Assembly: GCA_024644405.1 (NCBI GenBank)
Contig: JAHELC010000004.1
Span: forward strand, 1 to 64,000
Reading direction: 5' to 3'
DNA: 64,000 nt
DNA from: Nitrospinaceae bacterium
GTDB taxonomy: Bacteria; Nitrospinota; Nitrospinia; Nitrospinales; Nitrospinaceae
Numbering within the stretch: position 1 is the first letter of the stretch; each line of letters begins with the position of its first letter. The position numbers were made by a program, and so were the translations under genes. The notes beneath the pieces are model-generated. The model was not told the DNA's origin, made no database searches, and was given only the letters and a program-made list of their open reading frames with translations. Shown piece after piece: positions 33,949 through 41,824 of this stretch.

Positions 33949-34686
33949 CTAGTAGGTGATTTCGCCGCCGGAGATGCGGCGGGGAGTTTTGCCCAGGTCC
34001 AGCGGGTGGTCGGTGCCGGGGAGGATGGTGCCGTCGGGCGAGTACGGGCCGATCTTGCTCCAGGTGCCATACTGCAACTCGTTGACATATTCGATCTTCA
34101 CAATCGCTTTGGGGTTTTTGTAACCGTACTTGAACGGGACGATGACGCGCAGGGGAAACCCGTGTTCGTCGGACAACGGGGCGCCGTTCATTTGCGTGAC
34201 CCAAAGCGTGCGCGGATGGTTCAGGTCTGCGAGTGACAGGTGCTCGGTATAAATGTCGCCGCAGTGGAACACTACGCCGGTGGCTTCCGGTTGCGGCGGG
34301 CAGAGTTTCATCAGCTCGGAAAAATGGAAGCCGCTCCATTCCGCCTTGGCGGACCAGCACTCGACGCATTTCAGCCGCGAAGTTTGCGTCATCGTCGGCA
34401 GGCCTTTGAGTTGATCCAGTGTAAAGTGTTTCGGGGTTTCGCACAGACCGCCGACCTCCAGCGTCCAGTCTGCGGCTTTAATGCGTCTGAGGGGTTTCCA
34501 GTAATTGATGTAGAACTGCTTGAATTTGCCGACGCGGGTTTTGCCGACGAAATCGGTGCCCGTGAAATAATCCGGTTCGGCCCGTGCCGAACCCGGCCGG
34601 CTCCACCAGCCCTGGACGAATGCCGCGCAGAAGGCAAACGTGCGGGCCAGGAACGATCTTCGGTTTAATCGATCGAACGAACGCAT
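33949..34686 (-). CDS. Tat-exported YedY/MsrP-like molybdenum enzyme
   Basis: A 245-residue oxidoreductase of the sulfite oxidase fold, molybdopterin domain only. The twin-arginine signal LNRRSFLARTFAF is at residues 8-20. The Mo-ligand cysteine is in RLKCVECWSAKAEWSG near 106-121. HGFPLRVIVPFKYGYKNPKAIVKIEY near 173-198 is a family signature. By analogy it reduces or oxidises a small periplasmic substrate such as methionine sulfoxide or sulfite; no msrQ-type haem partner is adjacent. ATG 34686 gives the Tat signal directly. It overlaps the upstream SUMF1-like gene by 22 bases. Confidence 0.85.
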   Translation of the reverse strand: MRSFDRLNRRSFLARTFAFCAAFVQGWWSRPGSARAEPDYFTGTDFVGKTRVGKFKQFYINYWKPLRRIKAADWTLEVGGLCETPKHFTLDQLKGLPTMTQTSRLKCVECWSAKAEWSGFHFSELMKLCPPQPEATGVVFHCGDIYTEHLSLADLNHPRTLWVTQMNGAPLSDEHGFPLRVIVPFKYGYKNPKAIVKIEYVNELQYGTWSKIGPYSPDGTILPGTDHPLDLGKTPRRISGGEITY

Positions 34687-35321
34687 CGGAATCCCAGAAA
34701 GCTGAGCCGTTCCCCCGGAGGGATGGTGGCTTTTTCGAAGGCTTTGCTGTATTCGAAATCGAGGTGCAGGTTCCACAGGCCGCCGCGAATGATTTTCAGC
34801 GGCCCCTGGGCATCGGCGGTCCATTCCCAGACCGATCCCGCCATGTCGTGAATGCCGTAAGGGGAGACATCCTGTTTATTGAACCCCACCTTTTTTTTGA
34901 CCACGCCGGAGTAAAAAGGATGCGGACGTTTTTTGGGTTTGTGGTCGCCCCAGGGGTAGATGAACCCGTATTCTCCCCGCGCCGCTTTTTCCCATTCCGG
35001 CTCGCTGGGCAACCGGCCTCCAATTTTATTGCAGTATTCTTTGGCCAGGTACCAGGTGACTTTGGTGACCGGATGCCGGGCCGCCCCTTTACGGAAACGG
35101 TGGTCGGGAAACTGTGCCTGGAACTCCTCGTTGGTGACCTCGTTCAGGTCGATGAGAAACGGTCCGAGGAACAGACGCCGCTCCGGTCCGTGGGGCGACT
35201 GGTTTCCTTTCCCCATAGTGAACGGACCTTCCGGGATCAACACCATGGACGAGGCAGACGCGATGACGGGGAGGCCGAGCGACACAAGGACGATCCAGCT
35301 GGCAAGACGAAGTAAGCTCAT
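34665..35321 (-). CDS. Secreted SUMF1/FGE-fold protein
   Basis: A 218-residue protein with a signal peptide (LLRLASWIVLVSLGLPVIASA). The formylglycine-generating-enzyme fold is shown by FLIDLNEVTNEEF, RLPSEPEWEKAARG, YPWGD, VSPYGIHDMAGSVWEWTAD and LSFLGFRCV. The catalytic cysteine pair of true FGE (in RGGSWxC...C) is missing: the segment reads RGGLWNLHLDFEYSKAF. It is therefore a structural or binding relative, not a sulfatase activator. It overlaps the Mo-enzyme gene by 22 bases, which suggests the two act together. Confidence 0.85.
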   Translation of the reverse strand: MSLLRLASWIVLVSLGLPVIASASSMVLIPEGPFTMGKGNQSPHGPERRLFLGPFLIDLNEVTNEEFQAQFPDHRFRKGAARHPVTKVTWYLAKEYCNKIGGRLPSEPEWEKAARGEYGFIYPWGDHKPKKRPHPFYSGVVKKKVGFNKQDVSPYGIHDMAGSVWEWTADAQGPLKIIRGGLWNLHLDFEYSKAFEKATIPPGERLSFLGFRCVRSID

Positions 35322-35516
35322 ACTTGAAAGTCTACCAAGGGCGCGGGTACCGGTTCAACAGTTTAAAGAAAATGATTGATAAATAAGGGTTTATAGGCAA
35401 TTAAAAGCGCGGCGGAAACCGGTGGGTGGTAATTTTATAAACAACCACTTATAATGTAATTTTAAATACACGTATTTTCAATGAGAAGTCCGCATCGGGC
35501 TTTCGGATAATCCGCC

Positions 35517-35834
35517 ATGACCCAGCCCTCAGAAAAATCCTACGGCACCGCGGTTTGTTTTGCGGGCGTGTTCGGTCTTTTGGGAATCCAGCATTTTTAT
35601 CTGGGCCGGTATCTGCTCGGATTATTGGATTTGGGGTTATCGGTCGCCGCTTTCGCGTTTTTTTTTCTGGGCCAATCCACCGAATCCATAATATTCGGGA
35701 TGATTTTTCTATTGATCGATATCGTGCATTCGATCTATGTTTTGGTGAAGCTCCTGGCCGGAGAATATGAGGATGGCGAAGGCCGGTTGGTGATGTACCC
35801 CGGGCAGAAAATCCACCCCGAAAATGTTGTTTAA
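35517..35834 (+). CDS. TM2-domain membrane protein
   Basis: A 105-residue protein with a TM2 domain: GVFGLLGIQHFYLGRYLLGLLDLGL at about 19-43, then further hydrophobic helices. The GxxGxHxFYxG motif is conserved. TM2 proteins occur across bacteria and eukaryotes with poorly known roles. A second TM2 gene follows 18 bases downstream. Confidence 0.85.
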   Translation: MTQPSEKSYGTAVCFAGVFGLLGIQHFYLGRYLLGLLDLGLSVAAFAFFFLGQSTESIIFGMIFLLIDIVHSIYVLVKLLAGEYEDGEGRLVMYPGQKIHPENVV

Positions 35835-35852
35835 TCTAAAAAGGAGGAGAGT

Positions 35853-36119
35853 ATGAATCAGGTAGCCACTGAAAGACCCATGGGAACCATGCCCCAGCAA
35901 GGACAAGTGAGTCCCAAAGGATATGTTCCCGCCATTTTGATTTGTTTGTTTCTGGGCGGACTCGGCGTGCATCGCTTCTGGGTAGGGAAAATCGGTACCG
36001 GTATTCTACAGCTGTTGACTTTGGGCGGCCTCGGAATCTGGGCGTTGATCGATCTCGTCATGATCATCTGCGGCAAATTCACCGACAAGCAGGGGCGCCT
36101 CATCAAATCCGAGGGTTAA
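35853..36119 (+). CDS. TM2-domain membrane protein
   Basis: An 88-residue TM2 protein. Helix 1 plus motif is AILICLFLGGLGVHRFWVGKIGTGILQLLT and helix 2 is GIWALIDLVMIICGKFTDKQG. It is preceded by AAAGGAGGAG. It forms a pair with the TM2 gene upstream and is followed by a terminator. Confidence 0.88.
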   Translation: MNQVATERPMGTMPQQGQVSPKGYVPAILICLFLGGLGVHRFWVGKIGTGILQLLTLGGLGIWALIDLVMIICGKFTDKQGRLIKSEG

Positions 36120-36146
36120 CGCACCGAAAAAAGTATTGCTTCAAAC

Positions 36147-36183
36147 AGCGGCACCGTTTCTCCGGAAGCGTGCCGCTTTTTTA
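36147..36183 (+). terminator. Rho-independent terminator after the TM2 pair
   Basis: An 8-bp stem AGCGGCAC/GTGCCGCT with a 15-base loop is followed by a run of T. It separates the TM2 genes from the convergent guaA. Confidence 0.8.
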
Positions 36184-36249
36184 TTTTCAGGATCACAACA
36201 ATGGAAAGTGATCGCGTTACAACCCGGCTTGATGGGCCGTAGCGGCCCG

Positions 36250-37806
36250 CTACTCCCACTCGATGGTGCCGGGGGGTTTGGAGCTGATGTCGTAGACGAC
36301 GCGGTTGACGCCTTTCACTTCGTTGATGATGCGGTTGGAGATTTTACCCAGCAGGTCGTAGGGCAGGGGCACCCAGTCGGCGGTCATGCCGTCGGTGCTG
36401 GTCACCGCGCGCAGGGCGACCACGTTCTCATACGTCCGGGAGTCGCCCATCACCCCCACGGTTTTGACCGGCAACAGCACTCCGAACGACTGCCAGATTT
36501 TCTTGTACAGTCCCGCCGCCTTGATCTCTTCCAGAATAATCTTGTCCGCTTCCTGCACCATGATGATCCGTTCCGGCGTCACGGCGTCGATGATGCGGAT
36601 GGCCAGTCCCGGCCCGGGAAACGGCTGACGGGAGATGATTTCGTCGGGCATACCCAATTCGCGTCCCAGCGCGCGCACTTCGTCTTTAAACAATTCGCGG
36701 AGCGGTTCCACCAGTTCCAGATTCATGTCCTCCGGCAGGCCGCCGACATTGTGGTGCGACTTGATCACCGCCGACGGGCCCTTAAAGGAAACCGACTCGA
36801 TCACGTCCGGGTACAGCGTACCCTGTGCGAGAAATTTGAAATCGCCGGCTTTCTTGGCTTCTTCCTCGAAGACGTGGATGAAGGTGTTGCCGATGATCTT
36901 GCGTTTTTGTTCCGGGTCGGTCACGTCCTTCAGCTTATCCAGAAACCTTTTCGAGGCGTCGACGACTTTCAGGTTCATGTGAAAATGTTCGCGGAAGGTT
37001 TCTTCCACCTTGGTGCGCTCCCCGGTGCGCAACAATCCGTTGTCGATGAAGATGCAGATCAGCCGGTCCTTGATAGCCTTGTGCAGGAGCACGGCGACGA
37101 CGGAGGAATCGACCCCGCCGCTCAGTCCTAACAGCACTTTACCGTTCTTTACCTGGGCCTTGATGTCTTTGATCGCGTAGTCAGCGAACGATTCCACCTT
37201 CCACAGCGGTTGGCATTTGCAGATATTGAAAAGAAAGTTCCGGATGATTTTGATGCCTTCCTGGGTGTGGACCACCTCCGGGTGAAACTGCAGGCCGTAA
37301 ATCTTGTCGATGGGATTCTCCATGGCCGCCACCGGAGAGTTGTCGGTGAATGCCGTGGTCTGGAACCCCTTCGGCAATCGGGAGATGCGATCGCCGTGGC
37401 TCATCCACACCACCGATTTGCTGTGGACGTCCTTGAAGAGATGAGAGAAGGTTTTGACCATCAGTTCCGCCCGGCCGAATTCGCGCTCCTTGGCGGGGTC
37501 GACCACGCCCTTCAGCAGGCGGGTGATCAACTGCATGCCGTAACAGATGCCGAGAACCGGCACGCCCATCTCGAAGAGTTTGGGATCGACCAGCGGCGAG
37601 TCGGGTTCCATCACGCTGGCGGGTCCGCCTGACAGGATGATGCCTTTCGGATTGAACGCCTCGATGGTTTTGAATTCGACCGTACAGGGATGAATTTCGC
37701 AATACACTTCGCATTCGCGCACCTTGCGGGCGATGTTCTGCGTGTACTGTGATCCGAAATCGAGAATCAGGACTTTCTGCTCGTGGATGTCTTTGGTTTT
37801 GCTCAT
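36250..37806 (-). CDS. guaA: GMP synthase (glutamine-hydrolysing)
   Basis: A 518-residue enzyme that converts XMP to GMP with glutamine and ATP. The glutaminase domain has the nucleophile Cys in GICYGMQLI near 86-94 and the HPEV element in FHPEVVHT. The PP-loop of the ATP pyrophosphatase domain is SGGVDSSV near 229-236. The C-terminus [14 protein letters not shown] is invariant in the family. It lies downstream of guaB on the same strand, separated by two hairpins in a 218-base gap. Confidence 0.97.
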   Translation of the reverse strand: MSKTKDIHEQKVLILDFGSQYTQNIARKVRECEVYCEIHPCTVEFKTIEAFNPKGIILSGGPASVMEPDSPLVDPKLFEMGVPVLGICYGMQLITRLLKGVVDPAKEREFGRAELMVKTFSHLFKDVHSKSVVWMSHGDRISRLPKGFQTTAFTDNSPVAAMENPIDKIYGLQFHPEVVHTQEGIKIIRNFLFNICKCQPLWKVESFADYAIKDIKAQVKNGKVLLGLSGGVDSSVVAVLLHKAIKDRLICIFIDNGLLRTGERTKVEETFREHFHMNLKVVDASKRFLDKLKDVTDPEQKRKIIGNTFIHVFEEEAKKAGDFKFLAQGTLYPDVIESVSFKGPSAVIKSHHNVGGLPEDMNLELVEPLRELFKDEVRALGRELGMPDEIISRQPFPGPGLAIRIIDAVTPERIIMVQEADKIILEEIKAAGLYKKIWQSFGVLLPVKTVGVMGDSRTYENVVALRAVTSTDGMTADWVPLPYDLLGKISNRIINEVKGVNRVVYDISSKPPGTIEWE

Positions 37807-37939
37807 CAGAATTTTTTCTTTTTAAAGGGACCTATTAAGGGATTGAATTTGTAGTTGCCCCATTTATGGGGCGCATTTCTAAACCGCTCGATAAATCGAG
37901 CGACTACAGAAAAGGAAAGGAATCATCAACCACCCCCAG

Positions 37940-37960
37940 CCCCTCCTTTAGAAGGAGGGG
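37940..37960. repeat. GC-rich hairpin repeat between guaB and guaA
   Basis: A 9-bp perfect stem CCCCTCCTT/AAGGAGGGG with a 3-base loop. Closely similar palindromes occur at 39717-39736 and 54121-54138 and a weaker one near 3096, so it belongs to an interspersed hairpin family. Confidence 0.6.
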
Positions 37961-37974
37961 AGTCCAATCCAAAA

Positions 37975-38000
37975 TTTCCTCTCCCCAAGGGGAGAGGAAA
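37975..38000. repeat. Perfect 12-bp hairpin between guaB and guaA
   Basis: TTTCCTCTCCCC is followed by AA and its exact reverse complement. It lies 25 bases downstream of the guaB stop. It could attenuate or protect the guaB-guaA transcript; on the minus strand only a short T stretch follows. Confidence 0.6.
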
Positions 38001-38024
38001 AAATTAGTACCGGGCCTTGCCCGG

Positions 38025-39488
38025 TTATTCGATATTGTAATTGGGGGCTTCCTTGGTCACGATCACGTCATGCACGTGGCTTTCCCGCAAACCGGACGGC
38101 GTGATCTTGATGAACGTGGACTTCGTGCGCAATTCCTTAATGTTTTTGCATCCGCAGTACCCCATGCCGGCCCGCAGCCCGCCCAGCAGTTGGTGGACGG
38201 TGAACTCCACCGAGCCCCGGTAGGGGATGCGCGCCTCGACGCCTTCCGGAACCAGCTTGCTTTCGTTGAGTCCCCGTTCCTGGAAGTAGCGGTCGCTGCT
38301 GCCGTCGGACATGGCTCCGATCGATCCCATGCCGCGGTACTCTTTATAACTTCGCCCCTGGTACAGAATTTTTTCTCCCGGGCTCTCCTCGGTGCCGGCG
38401 AACAGCGACCCGATCATCACGCTCGACGCCCCGGCGGCGATGGCTTTGGTGATGTCTCCCGAATGGCGGATACCCCCGTCGGAGATGATGGGAATGCCCT
38501 TGGCTTCCGCCATTTCGACACATTTTTTAACAGCGGTGATCTGCGGCACGCCGACACCCGTCACCACCCGCGTGGTGCAGATCGATCCCGGCCCGATGCC
38601 CACCTTCACAGCGTCCGCCCCGGCTTTGATCAATGCCTCGGTGCCCTCTACGGTGGCGACATTGCCGCCGATGAGCTGCAGTTTCGGGAATGTCTTTTTG
38701 ATAGTTTCGATCGTCTTCAGCACTTTGTCCGAATGCCCGTGGGCGCTGTCGATCACCAGCACGTCGAGGCCCACCTCAGCCATTTCGCCGATGTGTTCCA
38801 TATAGTCGGACGAGACGCCCAACGCCGCACCCACCAGCAGGCGGCCTTTGTCATCCTTTGCGGAATTCGGGTACTCGGTCGATTTTAAAATATCTTTGAG
38901 AGTCAACAAACCCTTCAGGTTGCCCTTGGCGTCGACAATGGGCAGTTTTTCGATGCGGTGATCGTGCAGCATTTTTTTGGATTGGTCCAGCGAGAGGCCT
39001 TCTTTGATGGTGACCAGTTTGTCCCGGGTCATCAGGGTGGACAGCTTTTTGCTCTTCTGGGTTTCGAAACGGATATCCCGGTTGGTGAGAATGCCCACCA
39101 GTTTTTTGCCCTGGGTGATGGGGATACCGGTGATGTTGTACTTGTCCATGACCTCCAGCGCTTCGCCCAGCGTCTGGTCCGGTTCCAGTGTGATGGGATC
39201 GTCGATGACCACGCTGACGGCGCGCTTGACGCGGTCGATCATCTTGCGTTGCTGGTTGGGCGCCAGGTTACGGTGGATAATGCCGATGCCGCCCTCTTGC
39301 GCCAGTGCGATCGCCATGCCGGCTTCGGTGACCGTGTCCATGGGCGCGCTCAACAGCGGGCAGTTCAATTTGATTTTCCGGGTCAGGCGGGTGCTCAGGT
39401 CGACATCTGCGGGCAGCACCTTGGAGTAGGCGGGCAGGAGTAATACATCGTCGAATGTGAGGTAGGTTTCCGGTTCTCTCGTTGCCAT
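38025..39488 (-). CDS. guaB: Inosine-5'-monophosphate dehydrogenase
   Basis: A 487-residue enzyme that oxidises IMP to XMP, the first step to GMP. The catalytic Cys is in GIGPGSICTTRVVTGVGVPQ, and the NAD/IMP loop GGNVAT precedes it. Two CBS domains are inserted at about 95-210 (NITGIPITQGKKLVGILTNRD and RIEKLPIVDAKGNLKGLLTLKD). The N-terminus TYLTFDDVLLLPAYS is typical. ATG 39488 is chosen; an in-frame extension to 39557 is not conserved in style. guaA follows on the same strand. Confidence 0.97.
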   Translation of the reverse strand: MATREPETYLTFDDVLLLPAYSKVLPADVDLSTRLTRKIKLNCPLLSAPMDTVTEAGMAIALAQEGGIGIIHRNLAPNQQRKMIDRVKRAVSVVIDDPITLEPDQTLGEALEVMDKYNITGIPITQGKKLVGILTNRDIRFETQKSKKLSTLMTRDKLVTIKEGLSLDQSKKMLHDHRIEKLPIVDAKGNLKGLLTLKDILKSTEYPNSAKDDKGRLLVGAALGVSSDYMEHIGEMAEVGLDVLVIDSAHGHSDKVLKTIETIKKTFPKLQLIGGNVATVEGTEALIKAGADAVKVGIGPGSICTTRVVTGVGVPQITAVKKCVEMAEAKGIPIISDGGIRHSGDITKAIAAGASSVMIGSLFAGTEESPGEKILYQGRSYKEYRGMGSIGAMSDGSSDRYFQERGLNESKLVPEGVEARIPYRGSVEFTVHQLLGGLRAGMGYCGCKNIKELRTKSTFIKITPSGLRESHVHDVIVTKEAPNYNIE

Positions 39489-39600
39489 TTGTGTGTGGGA
39501 AGGGGGCGAATTCGTTGAAAACGGTCCACCCCGGTTCACAAAAAGTAATCCTATCATGCTTCCCCGCCCGATTTCACATTATTTTTCTCTTACCCAGAGG

Positions 39601-39760
39601 CCAGCGTGACGCTGGACCCAGCTTGACTAGAGGGGAGCGATTGTCATTCTGAGGAGCCGCAGGGGACGAAGAATCTGTGTTTATCTGTGTGCATCTGTGG
39701 TTCCAAATCACCCCAACCCCTCTTTTAAAAGAGGGGCACATTAAGTTCAGCGTTACGCTG
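39601..39760. repeat. Repeat-dense intergenic region between guaB and the transglutaminase gene
   Basis: The 307-base gap 39489-39795 contains no gene but several palindromes: CCAGCGTGACGCTGG (39601-39615), a perfect 20-base palindrome centred on TTTTAAAA (39717-39736), and CAGCGTTACGCTG (39748-39760). The stretch 39644-39675 (TCATTCTGAGGAGCCGC...GAAGAATCT) is of a type widely scattered between genes in environmental bacteria. A related CCAGCGTTACGC half-site recurs at about 41281. Confidence 0.6.
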
Positions 39761-39795
39761 GCCCCTCTGGGGAAGAGTGTGTTAACCTGATTGTT

Positions 39796-41241
39796 ATGAA
39801 ACTTAAATCTTTATTCCATATTTTAGTCATTGGAATGGCGCTGTGTTGGGCCGGATGGGCCTTCGCGGTGCCGATCACCGATGGGGACGACTGGTCCGGC
39901 ACCTATTACAAGGGCAATAAAATCGGTTTCAATCATGCCCGGGTCAAGGTGCGGCAGGATAGTATCTCCGTCCATACCAAAATGTATTTCCGGCTGAAGT
40001 CGGGCCAGACGGATCAATCGACAATATTGACCCAGGACACCACGCTGACTCCGGATTTGCGCCTTAAAGGTTTCGTTCTGCTGCAGGAAATCATGGGCAA
40101 ACGGCAGGAGGTGGTGGGACGGGTCCAGGGCTCCCAGCTGACTCTGGAAATCAGCGGCCGCGGGTTCCATAAAAAACAGTCGATCGACTTCCCTCCGGGA
40201 ATTCACCCCTCTGCCACCGTTTGGCTGAATATCATGAAAGACGGGTTTGAGGTCGGCAAGAAGGGCAAGCTCAACCTGTTCATCGAAGCCTTTCGGATGG
40301 TCATGCCCATGACCTATGAAATTTTGAGACAAGAGACCATTCAATTTGACGGCAAGAAGGTGGAAACTTTCGTGATTCAGCAGAAGTTTTCCGGCATGAC
40401 CACCACGTTGTGGACCACTCCTGAGGGCGATGTGCTGCGGGAACTGTCGATGACTGATTTCGAGTCGATCCGGGAACCGAAAGAGGTGGCGACCCGCCTG
40501 GGCGACAAGCCGATGTCGGTCAGCAGTTTCATCACGCTCAGCCTGGTCAAAATCAAGCAACCCATCACTGCGTCGGATAATAAAGAACGGCTGAAACTGA
40601 AGCTTTCCAATGTGCACAGCCCCGAATCCATTCCGCAGGACCACCGGCAGAGGGTCATCAAAACCGAGAAAAACGGGGAGGAGTCCTACACCACCACCCT
40701 GTTGATCGAGCGGGAACCGAGGGCGCCGGTGCAACTGGTATCTCTGCCGGTTCCCACCAGCCAGCATAAGGATTACTTGCAGGACGCCCCTGAAATCCAG
40801 GTCGAGCATCCTCTGATCCGCACGTTGGCGCTGGATCTGGTCAAAGGACAGAACGATGCCTGGAAGGCCGCCAAGCTGATCAGCACCTGGGTCTATGACA
40901 ATCTCGACAAAGTGCTGGTGGATTCCTTTACCGCGCTGGATGCCCTGCACGACCGGCGCGGCGAATGCCAGTCCCACACCAACCTGTTCACCGCGCTGGC
41001 ACGGGCGGCGGGCATCCCCACCAAGGTCGTCAATGGCCTGGTGTACTCGCAGGAATTCAAGGGATTCCTCTACCACGCCTGGCCGGAAGTCTGGGTCGGC
41101 GAATGGCGCGCGCTGGACCCCACACTGGGTCAGCATCACGTCGACGCCACCCACATCAAGCTCTCCGAAGGCAATTACGCCGGGGCGCTGAAGCTGATGG
41201 AATTCATCGGCCAGGTCAATATAGAACTGTTAGAGCAGTAG
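39796..41241 (+). CDS. Secreted transglutaminase-like domain protein
   Basis: A 481-residue protein with a signal peptide (LFHILVIGMALCWAGWAFA). The long N-terminal half (about 25-340) is beta-rich and not recognised; similar proteins carry a fibronectin-like domain here. The transglutaminase-like fold follows: nucleophile Cys in RRGECQSHTNLFTALARAAGIP near 391-412, His in FLYHAWPEVWV near 427-437, and Asp in ALDPTLGQ. Such periplasmic domains act as proteases or peptide-bond cleaving/forming enzymes. It stands alone, with hairpin repeats upstream. Confidence 0.85.
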   Translation: MKLKSLFHILVIGMALCWAGWAFAVPITDGDDWSGTYYKGNKIGFNHARVKVRQDSISVHTKMYFRLKSGQTDQSTILTQDTTLTPDLRLKGFVLLQEIMGKRQEVVGRVQGSQLTLEISGRGFHKKQSIDFPPGIHPSATVWLNIMKDGFEVGKKGKLNLFIEAFRMVMPMTYEILRQETIQFDGKKVETFVIQQKFSGMTTTLWTTPEGDVLRELSMTDFESIREPKEVATRLGDKPMSVSSFITLSLVKIKQPITASDNKERLKLKLSNVHSPESIPQDHRQRVIKTEKNGEESYTTTLLIEREPRAPVQLVSLPVPTSQHKDYLQDAPEIQVEHPLIRTLALDLVKGQNDAWKAAKLISTWVYDNLDKVLVDSFTALDALHDRRGECQSHTNLFTALARAAGIPTKVVNGLVYSQEFKGFLYHAWPEVWVGEWRALDPTLGQHHVDATHIKLSEGNYAGALKLMEFIGQVNIELLEQ

Positions 41242-41547
41242 GTCCCTTCCCGGTATTTCCCGCATTTTTGTATATTTGGACCAGCGTTACGCGGACTCCT
41301 CAAGTCCCTGAAAACCAGCCGTTTGCTTTTCTGTCCATTTTGTCCACAGGCTGCCAAGGCTTAATCACGGGGCTCTAAAAGGGTTATAGGCGAGTCATCC
41401 TTATTTTATAGGAGAACGAGCGGTGGGCATGCTTTTCATCCTTATCTGATGCGCTGAAAAAGCCCGACACCCCCGGAAAACCCGGTTATCTCTGTGAATT
41501 ACGCACCTCCCGCAGCCGCTGTTATTTTCCCTATCTATCAGATTTAA

Positions 41548-41570
41548 AAGGAGTTGTTTCGTAACTCCTT
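41548..41570. repeat. Hairpin upstream of the nrdJ promoter
   Basis: An 8-bp stem AAGGAGTT/AACTCCTT with a 7-base loop lies 49 bases before the nrdJ -35 element. No T run follows. The 583-base gap 41242-41824 otherwise holds the nrdJ promoter and operators; I see no gene and no cobalamin riboswitch. Confidence 0.45.
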
Positions 41571-41618
41571 ATATCAAAACGACTTGAAAAATCGAAAAAT
41601 TATTTAGAGATAATCCGG

Positions 41619-41646
41619 TTGACAACCCTACATATGGTGCTATTGT
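41619..41646 (+). promoter_or_regulatory. Promoter of nrdJ
   Basis: A perfect TTGACA (41619-41624), a 16-base spacer and TATTGT (41641-41646). The spacer is filled exactly by NrdR-like box 1. The leader to the start codon is about 170 bases. Confidence 0.65.
41625..41640 (+). promoter_or_regulatory. NrdR-like box 1
   Basis: ACCCTACATATGGTGC matches the palindromic NrdR consensus (ACACTANATNTAGTGT type) at 13 of 16 positions by eye. It occupies the -35/-10 spacer. NrdR is the ATP/dATP-sensing repressor of ribonucleotide reductase genes. Confidence 0.65.
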
Positions 41647-41656
41647 GGGCTACCAA

Positions 41657-41672
41657 CTACTAGATGTAGTGA
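41657..41672 (+). promoter_or_regulatory. NrdR-like box 2
   Basis: CTACTAGATGTAGTGA matches the NrdR consensus at 13 of 16 positions. Its centre is 32 bases from that of box 1, three helical turns, the usual spacing of paired NrdR boxes. It overlaps or follows the expected transcription start. Confidence 0.65.
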
Positions 41673-41824
41673 TTGGTTATTTAATGATTTAGCACTTAAA
41701 TTACTGTTGAGTAACAGGTTTTAATTTCATTCGAAGGCTTGGTTTTACTTTCAATTAACAAATATTTCTCGATTCATAAGTGTTCGGGGAATAGGATTTT
41801 TAATGTAAGTTTTTGGAGAGATTC

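Noticed and set aside
36136-38888. Long plus-strand frames opposite guaA and guaB (331 and 340 codons)
   Set aside because: They are antisense to two strongly supported enzymes and show no domain or ribosome-binding site.
39823-41154. 443-codon minus-strand frame opposite the transglutaminase-like gene
   Set aside because: The plus strand has a signal peptide and catalytic triad; the antisense frame has neither domain nor start signal.
41647-41824. Cobalamin riboswitch in the nrdJ leader
   Set aside because: The leader is AT-rich and lacks a B12 box (GCCACTG-type) and the required stems.
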